Source: Corylus avellana
Lineage: Eukaryota > Streptophyta > Magnoliopsida > Fagales > Betulaceae
Length of the DNA stretch: 64,000 bases
NCBI RefSeq assembly: GCF_901000735.1
Contig: NC_081547.1
Location: 29,809,382-29,873,381 of the forward strand
Direction: 5' to 3'
The first letter of the stretch is position 1; the number at the start of each line of letters is the position of its first letter. Shown one piece after another: positions 53,267-62,867 of the stretch. Both the position numbers and the translations under genes were made by a program. The notes beneath the pieces are model-generated. The model ran no database searches. It had not been told where the DNA came from and worked only from the letters and a program-made list of their open reading frames with translations.

Positions 53267-56021
53267 ATGGCTCTCCGACCGCTACTCAGCAGAAAAAGCC
53301 TGGGGCTAGGGTTCGCTCAGCTCCGCGGCCTGCAGACCTTTTCGCTGCCCGATCTTCCGTACGACTATGGGGCGCTGGAGCCGGCGATCAGCGGCGAGAT
53401 CATGCAGCTCCATCACCAGAAGCACCACCAGGCTTACATTACCAACTACAACAAGGCTCTCGAACAGCTACAAGACGCCGTGGCCAAGGGCGACTCCGCC
53501 GCCGTCGTCAAATTGCAGAGCGCCATTAAGTTTAATGGCGGAGGTCCGTTTCCAGCTCTCTCGCTTATTTTGTTGACATTCATCTGAGTTAATCTATGTG
53601 CGATTGGAGGTTCTTTTCTTTATGATAGTTGGCAGAACAGAATGGATTTTGGTATAATATGTTTGGTTCATTTTGTACGATTTATTTTGCTAATTTTGAC
53701 TGATTTAATTCTGTTTCAAAGTTATGGTGTATTTTTGGTGTGATATTTTGGAATTCTCTACTCGCTATACTTTGTGAAACAATTCATCCTTATTAATTGG
53801 ACTGGTATCAAGAAACTTGGAATTGTTAAGACTTTTATCAGTTTCTGAAAAGCAGTTAACGGGTTTTCAAGAGTGGTGAGTAGAATTAGAGATAATAATC
53901 AGTTTATAGAGTAAAATTATTGATAAATGTAAAATTTTGCATCTCATGAACCTAGTTGTTGAGTGTTTTTTTCACGATTTTGCTGTACCTAACGGCCCAA
54001 GATTTTTATACGGGGGGATAGTTTTTGCTGCTTCTTTTTTTTAAAAAAAAAAAAAAAGAAGAAGAAAAAAACTATAGAAGGAATTTACCTGCTAGCCTGC
54101 TGCATACCACACTGTGTTTCTAGTCCTTTTCATGTCTGTAGATGATCCTCATAGGTAGTCCTTTTTCAGCTTCTAGCCAGGAATTTATATATGGTCAAAA
54201 CTTCACAAAAGTAAGCAGTGATTCTATTTTCTCACTCTTTTGTTGGTTTTCATTCTCTATATATTGGAAAAAAAATCCTCATCTTTGTTGTTATTTTCTT
54301 AATCATCCTTAACTTTGCTTTATCTTGCAGGTCATATCAACCACTCGATCTTCTGGAAGAATCTCACTCCTGTTCATGTAAGTTTATATTCTTTAGCTCT
54401 TTTGTCAAGTCATTGTTTTTTTCCCTTTCATTTTTTCTTAAAGAAACTTCTTTTAACTAGTGATTTATGAATGTCAGGAAGGGGGCGGTGAGCCCCCAAA
54501 GGGTTCCCTAGGTTGGGCTATTGACACTCATTTTGGTTCACTGGAAACACTCGTGCAAAAGATCAACTCAGAAGGTGCTGCTTTACAGGGCTCTGGATGG
54601 GTGGTAGGTTTTGCAGCTTGTGAAATTCCCAACATCCATTTTATGTCCCTGGTCATTGACTGGTTGTTCCAGTCGACGCTCATTTTTGCTGGTTTTGTAT
54701 GGCTCTTTTCACTTATCTCTGCCTTGGCAGTGGCTTGGTCTGGACAAGGATTTGAAGAAGCTTGTGGTTGAAACCACCGCAAATCAGGTATTTTGAAAAG
54801 ATATCCAAGGGGAAATTCATTTAACAATGATCATTCCTATTTCCAGTTTCTCTTTGATTGACCCTAAACTTTAGCCACGTTCTTGTTAAATGTTGTAATC
54901 CATATTGCTTCAGAAGTCATGGTCATTTGATGAAACTGATGCCCTCTTTTTGAACCGACATTTTTGTTTCCTCATAATAATTGAAGTATTAGATCTACGA
55001 TATTCAGGGCTTTTGATTCTACACTTCCATTCTTTGCACTGATTACATTGGCTTAGGAATATTAGGCTGTTTAACTTTGTTACTGTCAGGTTTTGGGTTT
55101 GTTCTTAAAGCTGGTTACCATCAGTATAATTTTTTTATGCCGGATATATGCTCTTGCTATCTTAACCCTCGTTTTAGGAGTTCTGAAATTATGAAGAATT
55201 CCCAATTGAAAAAAAAAAAAAAAAAAAAAAAAAATGATGTTGAAGATAGTGCAACTACTCTTTGTAATTATTTCTGTGAAAACATCTCTGATTGTCTTAA
55301 CATACAGAAAAAAACTGCATTACAACTATGTTAAAATACATTTATAATTCTGACTCTTTTTTTTCAGGACCCACTGGTAACCAAAGGACCAAATTTAGTT
55401 CCATTGCTTGGTATTGATGTTTGGGAGCACGCGTACTACTTGCAGGTATATTAGTATTTACTTTAAATAGCTATTGATATCTCAAATGTGGTTGCTTGAT
55501 AAATTAATGCCCAAGATGGAAATAATCGAAGATAGTAATTCAAGAAAATGATTATCAAGTGTCATCATAAAACACTCTGCTTTTGCCTATACTCCTAGCC
55601 ATCATGCAGAAGATGGAGTTAATCTCTGCAACTGCAAAAACTAAGAGTAAAGTGGTATATAGGATTTGGTTTCGTGAAATCTAGTCCTATGATTGCCTTT
55701 TGCAACATAACAGAAATTAATGTCATTACTTCCATGCTACCTTGATCTACTTTATCTTATGGTGATTGTTCGTTGAAAGATTGCTTCATATTTGTTCTAG
55801 CATTTGGTAAAACGATTTTATTTTTTCAAATTGTCGATTGGTTCTTTGTCCACAAATTATGGATGCAAAATTTACCCTGATTTGCTTCTTTATTATCATA
55901 TGACATTCCTTTTGTTCTCATGTTGCAGTACAAGAATGTAAGACCAGATTATCTAAAGAACATATGGAAAGTTATCAATTGGCACTATGCCAATGAAGTT
56001 TATGAGAAAGAATCCGAGTGA
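53267..56021 (+). CDS. MSD1: manganese superoxide dismutase, mitochondrial
   Basis: Converts superoxide to hydrogen peroxide and oxygen in the mitochondrial matrix. Exons are 53267-53543, 54331-54377, 54478-54603, 54731-54787, 55368-55445 and 55929-56021, giving 225 residues. The first 24 or so residues ([16 protein letters not shown], then LRG) are basic and amphipathic, a mitochondrial presequence. The mature part begins [15 protein letters not shown]. The four Mn ligands are present: His49 of [12 protein letters not shown], the second His of [11 protein letters not shown], and the Asp and His of [14 protein letters not shown]. The Gly-rich, Trp-containing [20 protein letters not shown] and the Gln/Gly pattern fit Mn rather than Fe enzymes. 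The protein ends [10 protein letters not shown] and is complete. Immediately after the stop, GTGTATGAGAAAGA partly repeats the terminal TTTATGAGAAAGAA codons. Intron 4 contains a 26-A run. Arabidopsis has MSD1 and MSD2 in the two matching regions; the choice of symbol rests on the mitochondrial presequence. Confidence 0.97.
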
Positions 56022-56703
56022 GGTGTATGAGAAAGATGGGCTTCGAGAAGCGGCTTTGTGGTTTGTTCGGCTAGTGGAATAAAATTGATAATGTCACAAC
56101 AGTGAGGAACCCTGTCCTGTTGAGGTGTTTGATTTCTGGTGTATCTCATGTATGAGAATCGAATTAAATTGAGCTATATACTCTTTGTAGCTTTATGCAT
56201 GTTTGGGAATATGAAAACTTGCCCCCGCTACTTTTGTAGACAATGTTGCATTTGTTTTTAATTGAATGAGAGGTGTTACCTTCTGTTTGTTGGGCACTAT
56301 TTGTTCAGCCGATGATCACTTATTTTAAAATTTTAAATTAATAAAAATTTGTAAATTTAAAAATCATTTAATTAATATTCAGTACATTATATATGCTAAT
56401 TTTTGAGAAAAATTGAGACATGGCGTGGGTTGCGAGATTTGATTGCCCTCTTATTATTTAGAAGTGGTTTGGCTTGCTTCTGGTGAAAAAATTACCGGAG
56501 ATGTTTAGCTTGCTTCCGGTTAAAAAATGAAGATTTTTTTGAAAAATATAAACTATCAAGATAGCTTTCAGTAAAAAAAGTATATGAAGATCTCTCTTAA
56601 TTTACAATTTTGACCATTTATTTTTTTAACGAAAAAAATAACAATATTATATATATATTCAAAAAAATTATCAAAAAAAAAACTACCTATTTAATTAATG
56701 TTA
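56022..56703. other. MnSOD 3' UTR and intergenic DNA
   Basis: The 3' UTR likely ends near 56280 (ATTGAATGAGAGG region). Then a short near-duplicate appears: GAAGTGGTTTGGCTTGCTTC, and TTTAGCTTGCTTCCGG about 45 bp later. The rest is AT-rich with (TA)n at 56651-56660, up to the left target duplication of the Mutator-like element. Confidence 0.4.
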
Positions 56704-57418
56704 GGAAAAAGTTCACATAATCCCCTCAAACTCAAACTACCACTCAATTGACAATGTCCTCCCAAACTTTCAATTGTGACAATGTCTCCCCTAAACTACC
56801 AAAAATTGTCAATGTTCCTCCCAATGACGAAATTACCCTTAGTAAAATAAAACCAAAAATACTAAAACTTCTAGAAAAAACCTAAAACTAATTACCAAAA
56901 AAAAAAAATCCAAACGTTGGCCGATTATTTTATTTTTTTAAAAAAAAATCAATTTTATAAGAAAAAAATTAAAAAAAATTCAATTTTTTTTTTATAAAAA
57001 TTGAAAATTTTCGTTTTTTTTTTTTATATTTTATTTTCGTTTTATAATTTTATTTAAATAAAAATTTACGTTTTAAAAAATAAAATTTTCGTTTAGTAAA
57101 ATGATTTTTTTTTTTGTTTTTTAAAACTAAATAAAAAAATAGTTTTTTTAAAAAATAAAAATTTCCGTTTTAAAAAAAAATTAAAAATTTTCTTTTAAAA
57201 AATTATTTTTAAATTAAAATTTTTCGTTTTTTAAAAAAATCAATTTTTTTTTTTGAATTTATAGGAGTGTTTTTGTCTTATTGAGAAATTTATAGGGGCA
57301 TTTTTGTCTTATTATTAGTCTTGGGGGGACATTGACAATATTTTAATAATTTGGATGAAACATTATCACAATTGAAAGTTTGAGAAAAAAGTTTAAAAGA
57401 ACTATGGGAACTTTACCC
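56704..57418. mobile_element. Mutator-like non-autonomous element, 715 bp, 9-bp target duplication
   Basis: An exact 9-bp direct repeat TTAATGTTA brackets the element at 56695-56703 and 57419-57427. The termini are inverted repeats: GGAAAAAGTTCACATAATCC at the left, and the inverse of GGGTAAAGTTCCCATAG at the right. They extend through TCAAACTTTCAATTGTGA and ATTGTCAATGT in both arms (about 120 bp, imperfect). The interior (56900-57250) is almost pure A/T homopolymer and has no open reading frame. A 9-bp duplication with long inverted repeats is typical of Mutator-like elements. Confidence 0.85.
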
Positions 57419-57427
57419 TTAATGTTA

Positions 57428-57732
57428 TTTTTGTCAAACATGAAAGAAGACATTGGGATTGGTAATTTCAATTCGTTCTTGAGTCATTTTGCTAAACGGT
57501 TAAAAAGAAAAACCATTTGGGGGCTTAATTGCATATATCAGAGAAAATGAGGGGGGAAATTAACAATATATCAAAAAAGGAGGGTTTTTCTCATTTTGAT
57601 CGCTAGGGCGCGCCGTGGCACTACGCAATATAAAGGCGCACTTTCTTTTGGTAGCCCTAGCCCACCCCATCAGTTTCCAGAGAGGGCGATTCCTACGACT
57701 CAGATCTCCTCCGTCTCTTTGCCCACGCAACC
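57428..57732 (+). promoter_or_regulatory. RPS26 promoter and leader
   Basis: GC-rich sequence begins at about 57600 (GGGCGCGCCGTGGC). ATATAAAG at 57628-57635 is a plausible TATA element about 98 nt before the ATG. TAGCCCTAGCCC follows at 57651-57662. AAACCCTA, a telo-box often found near plant ribosomal protein gene starts, lies at 57752-57759 in intron 1. Confidence 0.55.
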
Positions 57733-59751
57733 ATGGTCAGATCGATATTCAGAAACCCTACTGTATTCATCGTTTTATTCTTCTTCTTCTTCCTGTTTCT
57801 CCTAATATCTTTCTCTCTCTGGTTTTATTTCTGCAGACTTTCAAGCGCAGGAACGGTGGACGCAACAAGCACGGCCGTGGACACGTCAAGTTCATCCGCT
57901 GCTCCAACTGCGGTAAATGCTGCCCCAAGGTATTTCTCTCAATTTCTCTTTCCTGGATTTGTAAAGTTTTTGGTATAGATAAATCTGCATATAAGCGTTT
58001 TCTGTATATAAAAGTGGGAATTCGTATATTATTTGGGATGTATATGAGTTAAACTATAGATCTTGACCTGTGATTTGGTGTTTGTGTGGAAAAAAAAAGG
58101 ACAAGGCCATCAAGAGGTTCCTTGTGAGGAACATTGTTGAACAGGCTGCTGTTAGGGATGTTCAAGAAGCTTGCGTCTATGATCGTAATACACTTTTTCT
58201 CGCATCCTATTCTTTTTTAGTCCCTCTATCTGTCATTTATGTTGCTGAAATGTACTGTTGTTTTATACAGAGTATGTGCTTCCAAAGCTGTACGCGAAGA
58301 TGCTGTACTGTGTTTCCTGTGCAATTCACTCGCACGTTGTGAGGGTTCGTTCTCGCACTGATAGGAGGAACCGTGCGCCACCACAGCGCTTCATCAGGCG
58401 TAGGGTATGCATTTACATTACTTGCTCTGTTTTTATGGCTTTTTGGTTTTCTGCAATGCTTCTGCTTGCTTATGGATGATCATATTATTGCTAGTGAGGG
58501 ATTCTGATTAAAAATTACATTTTTCCATTGACTTCATGTGCTTAGAGAGATTCGAGTAAAAAAATATGCAATTGTGGATGTCGTATTTATTGTTCTTGTC
58601 CTTAAATGTCCAATTTATCAAAAAAATTACTGAATAAATCAGTCGATGTTAATTCCTTAGGCAAACCCCTAAAGTAGCGAACATAATCTCAAGCATGTCC
58701 CCCTAATGTTAATGTTGCAATCCTAAGGTTTAAGGAATTAACCAAATTGGTATCCTAATGGCTAAGAGATTAACCAAATTAGTATCCTAAGGGTTAAGTG
58801 ATAAACCAAATTGGTATCCCACAGTTTAGGGCTTTTAAATCAATGGTTAGACTCTTAACAATTGAGAGCAAGCAACCCATCACGGGCTTGAGTCACAGAG
58901 TAGGTACCTATAGTTTAGATTAAAATGTCTTGGTATTATGTATGGGTTTAGTATTAAGTCATTAAATACTGATAGGTGAGTGGAACAAAGGCTACCATCT
59001 AGTCGGTGCTAATAGAGTGGGATGTCGTTGATGCCAAATTTAGAAACTTTAGCTTAGCAAATTTGCTCTATTTAACTAGAAACTCACCTTTCTCTATTTT
59101 CGCTACCCACTTTTTCGAAGCACTTACATCCAGCTTAGCATTTTAGCTAATCCATTTTATTTAAATATTATTTTTTCAAGAATTTCTTTATTCTTTCTTT
59201 ATTCATTCTTATAAAAAGACAAGCGAAAACAAGATTGGTAAGTAAACAATTTGATGAGCACTGTTCAAGCTCACCAAATTTTTCTACAATTTGGTGAGCC
59301 CAAGCCGGATGTGGAGCGTTTTAGTCGCATTTTAGTATTTTGGCTAGCTGGATGTGAGTGCCTTTAAGGGTTTAATCAAATCTGTATCCAATTGTTCTAT
59401 GGCTTTTGGATGGCAGTCAAACACGACTTCATCCTGCTATCTAGCCCATAATCTTCGTTCTTCTATCAGAGTTACTTTTGGACTACTATTGCATGTTAAA
59501 TACTTTATGTAGCATTTGAAGTTCGAGAACCGTAATCTATTATGGTGGTTGTCTTTTTGTGGTTATGTATACGAGCCCTTTGAATGTGAACTGATTGTTT
59601 GGTAGATGGATGTTGCAATTGTCTGCATATTTAGTTTGACAAGCTTTCCCAAACATCTGTTTCTGTGATATTTCAGGATGATCAGCCAAGGCCTGGCCAG
59701 CCTGGTCAACCACCTCGTCCTGCTGGGACTGCGAATCCTGTTCGTGCATAA
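57733..59751 (+). CDS. RPS26: 40S ribosomal protein S26 (eS26)
   Basis: Small-subunit ribosomal protein at the mRNA exit channel, near the 3' end of 18S rRNA. Exons are 57733-57735, 57837-57929, 58100-58184, 58271-58404 and 59677-59751, giving 129 residues. Exon 1 supplies only the initiator ATG (ATG|GTCAGA); exon 2 then starts [19 protein letters not shown], as in other eS26 proteins. The zinc-binding cysteines are in [17 protein letters not shown] and [16 protein letters not shown]. The C-terminus is [20 protein letters not shown] with a short extension ANPVRA. Reading the ATG onward without splicing gives an unrelated hydrophobic frame, so the first intron is required. Intron 4 (1.27 kb) has absorbed a tandem repeat and a foldback element. 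In Arabidopsis At3g56340 encodes eS26 next to a TRM1-type gene, as here. Confidence 0.96.
58737..58831 (+). repeat. three-copy 32-bp tandem repeat in RPS26 intron 4
   Basis: Units at 58737, 58769 and 58801 each read ATTAACCAAATTGGTATCCT or close variants followed by AAGGGTTAAG-like sequence. A partial degenerate unit precedes them (GCAATCCTAAGGTTTAAGGA). Confidence 0.8.
59121..59360. mobile_element. foldback MITE in RPS26 intron 4
   Basis: The left end CACTTACATCCAGCTTAGCA (59121) and the inverse at the right (GCTAGCTGGATGTGAGTG, ending 59360) are imperfect terminal inverted repeats. An inner perfect 12-bp stem, GCTCACCAAATT (59269-59280) and AATTTGGTGAGC (59288-59299), has a 7-nt loop. No coding capacity, and no target duplication was clear. 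Confidence 0.7.
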
Positions 59752-60526
59752 GATGCAAATCTATTTCCTCCAATTGCCATACTATTCGTTAATGGTGTTT
59801 GAGTTTCTTGAACTTCTCAGTTGTGTAGGAATTCTCTATGGTTTACAATACTGTTATCTTTATGGATAATTTGATTTGATAAGAACCTGAAAATCCAGAA
59901 ATTTTGTTTTCAAAATATGGATATTTGATTTGGTTTTTTATCAGCTTGACGAAATAATCACCCGCTTCTCACCCTCTTCTTTGTCCACTCCAATGCGCTT
60001 GTTGCTTGGTTGATGTGTGCTCTTGATTGCCCTGTTATATTACAGACCGTGAGAACAAAGTCTTCTCATTTCATGTAGTAGTTTTTTGGTTTAGAGGCAC
60101 CAAGGCCTAGGGTTGGTGCATCAAATCTTATTAAGTTGATTTTAGTAATGTTTCACACATTCTCAATTCCTCACGCCCATTTCCTTGCTCTCTTAGTTGA
60201 CTTCTAAAACTAGTATTGAATTTAATCTTTATTATATTCTAATCTAATAGAAATTTTAAAAGCTACAAATGGGTGTGAGAAAGTGAAAATATGTGTAGCA
60301 TTACTCTTTCACAAAATACAATACAGCTACTTGGGTTTGAGCCGTCTCATGCTTCGGAAGTGAGATAATTGAAGTCACGCTCGTCAAACTTCTAAATAAT
60401 TTTTGTCCACTCATTCCCTTTTAATCTAACGAATCTCAAACAACCCCCACTTCCATCGAGCGTTGCACTTCTTGGTGCAGGCTGCAACAGAATTAGATGC
60501 AGCTATGACATCGGGTATGTTGAGCG
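59752..60526. other. convergent intergenic: RPS26 and TRM1-like 3' regions
   Basis: 3' UTRs of the two convergent genes and about 400 bp of AT-rich DNA between them. No gene or recognisable repeat was seen. Confidence 0.45.
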
Positions 60527-62289
60527 CTAACACTGTAGAGAGTGGCGTAGATTCTTGGCAATTCTCATGCAGTCTGCCATGGGGCAGTTTGTCTTGATCG
60601 CGTTGGAAGCAATGTGAGACCTACTAGCGGCATACCCCTCCTGCAATTTTAGAACACATGAAGCAAGTGGGATAATTCTCCTTTTGCAATAAACATGTAC
60701 AGCGCCCAAATGCTTGTCGAAGAGACTAGAGAGTGCTAGTGTGGACGTAAAGCCAGGTCATTACCTTATGCAAGGTGTCCATCATGATCCTTAGCGGAGG
60801 AGAATTTATTTTGGCACGGCTTGCCACCTGGGACATATTACATATAAGTTGCAATTGTATGGCACAAGAGTAATTTTCTGGATGAAAAGATATTGCGAGA
60901 AAACCTCATCCAACTTGATGTACCCAAATGGCAATTTGGGGTCACTTTCATCTATCATCTGCTTCAAAAGTTTCTCAAGATCAGCTCCTGTGCCACTACC
61001 CACCCACGCCCATTGCTCTGCCAAATTCAACATTTCTGTGAGGTAGGCAGCATCATGAAGAGGCCCCGCCCAAAGGGGCCCCGAAACCACATAGCGGGGC
61101 CCCGAAACCTGGAAAGAAGTCGAAGAAAAAACAACCAACACGTACATAATGTTAAATTTGGGCCCCTCCCAACAGCGAGTTCTAGAGGAACAAACATATC
61201 ATACCTTTGAATCAGTGCAGGAGCACCTGATACGACCAAGTTCGTTCCATGAAAATGCTTGAGAATTTCCACACTGGTGGCAGTAGCCAATGAAACCGTA
61301 ATGCCTGTCGTAAATGATAATCAGAGGCTCAATCACGAAGCCTTACACAGAAGACAATCATATACGCACCTGTCATCGACAAGCTTCCCACGATTCAACC
61401 GGAGCATGACTCGAAAAACAGGTCCATGGAACGAATAGTAGGAAAAGAGGGGAGTAACACGATAGCCCAACACCGAGGCTTCCCTTACAGCCCCGCCTAT
61501 AAGCATTCGCAAACCAATCTCATTCGAATATGGCATTGGACGAACATAAGCTCCATATGCAGCTAAAGATCTGCAAACAACATAACAAACTGATTTTTCA
61601 ATTTTTCAAGAGGATCCAATTGCATTGCTACAGAAATGAGAAGAAGAAAAAAAAACTCACTGGTGAGGCCTGTGACCACCGGAGGTGTACCCATCAGTAG
61701 AAGTAGCGTAAATCAACCCATCCAATTTCAAAGCGTTCATCGCTGACCTCAGAAACGAAGAGTCGCTACCAAACGAATCGACGTCAATGAAATCGAAGAA
61801 CTCTCTTTGTACGTAGCACTCCGCCATGGCGCGGTTCGCATCGAAGTGCGTCACCGACCATCTCCGCTCGTCCCCGAAACCCCTCGGGACTGCCCGAGAC
61901 AGATTCTCCGAGATGATACTCCGGTACTCGTCGTTTGCGTCGTTTGCCAATACGAAATCGGCCTCGGCCCCGACAAGGTACCGGAGAGACCGAATCCCGC
62001 AACCGCACAATGCGTCGAGGACTCGCAACTGGCCTTTGGATTTCTTGTAGAGCGAGGCGGCGAGCACACCGAGGTCTCGGCCGGTGGCGCTCTCGTGGCG
62101 GAAGAAGGTCTCGCCGGTCTCGAATTCAAGGCCCCTTTCGGTCCTGTACTCGGATTTGCAATTCTGGTGTGGGAATTGGTTTGGGATGGCGGTGAGTCGA
62201 GTGTTAGGGTTAGGGTTTTGGGATTTGGGTAATATGGGGTTGAAGAGAAATGGTGAAGGGGATAGGGTTTTAGGAGTGAGGTTTAACAT
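60527..62289 (-). CDS. TRM1-type tRNA (guanine26-N2)-dimethyltransferase
   Basis: Uses S-adenosylmethionine to methylate G26 of tRNAs to m2,2G. Exons in minus order: 62289-61661, 61570-61370, 61304-61205, 61108-60905, 60827-60765 and 60640-60527, giving 436 residues. The N-terminal 45 residues are Ser/Pro/Asn-rich without acidic residues (LTPKTLSPSPFLFNPILPKS), so a plastid or mitochondrial form is likely. TRM1 features are TGETFFRHESATGRDLGVLA, the SAM motif VLDALCGCGIRSLRYL, VLANDANDEYRSII, the catalytic-type DVDSFGSDSSFLRSAM, and a Cys pair region YCHQCGN and RCSCTDSK. The C-terminus has IASNAIKTNCPMADC-like ASNAIKTNCP. Exon 4 contains an internal 21-bp repeat that duplicates VSGP within VSGPRYVVSGPLW. 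Codon usage in exon 1 is strikingly GC-rich. Arabidopsis At3g56330 is, from memory, the counterpart and also neighbours an RPS26 gene. Confidence 0.93.
61075..61108. repeat. 21-bp period direct repeat inside TRM1-like exon 4
   Basis: GGGGCCCCGAAAC occurs at 61075-61087 and again at 61096-61108. On the coding strand this repeats GTTTCGGGGCCCC, giving VSGPRYV directly before VSGPLWAGPL. Its right boundary is the exon 4 acceptor. Confidence 0.9.
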
Positions 62290-62867
62290 GGCGGGAAATA
62301 GCTGGGTTTGGGTTGGGCTAATCTTTGCGGGTGTTCTTAAATATGGGTTAAATTCAGTGCACTGTGTGGCACACGTGTATGATCATCCTAGAATAAACGA
62401 CCCAGATGTGTTCGATGCAGTCTTAATCGTTGTTTAAAATCTGGCCATGTCAGCATATGGTTCCACCGAATTTTAAGGAATTAGACATCTTGGGAACAAG
62501 AATGATATGTGCTTTCCAAACTTCTTGGGCGTCTACAGAAGTGGTTGCTTTTCATTAGGAAGACAAGTGACTCGAAAGAATGAACAGCATTAGAGATACT
62601 TTTTATTCGAAAGCATTACAAATTTACAATATTATTCTCAAAAGTTTTGCACTTCAGACTTAACAGTATTTAACTTTCATTACTCATTAGTCCGAGAAAT
62701 ACATTACAGATACAACTCGGCAAGTCTTTTATGTTACCAATGAAAAGCTTATAGACAACCGGCAACACAACTTGGAGATACTAACTGCCATGCATTGGCA
62801 TTTTGTTTTTAACTTTACAAAGGGATCCCAATCTTATGAGCTTCAGCCCCACTGATTGTTTGATGGC
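62290..62867. other. intergenic between TRM1-like gene and alpha-galactosidase 3' end
   Basis: The TRM1-like promoter and leader lie next to 62290. The alpha-galactosidase 3' UTR occupies the other side (62600-62867). No further gene was seen. The plus-strand open frame across 62084-62437 is a shadow of the GC-rich TRM1-like exon 1. Confidence 0.45.

Noticed and set aside
58405..59676. A gene inside RPS26 intron 4
   Set aside because: The intron contains a tandem repeat and a foldback element only; no coding evidence.
61807..62232. Several long plus- and minus-strand frames over 61784-62437
   Set aside because: They are shadows of the GC-rich TRM1-like exon 1, which alone carries a recognisable SAM motif.
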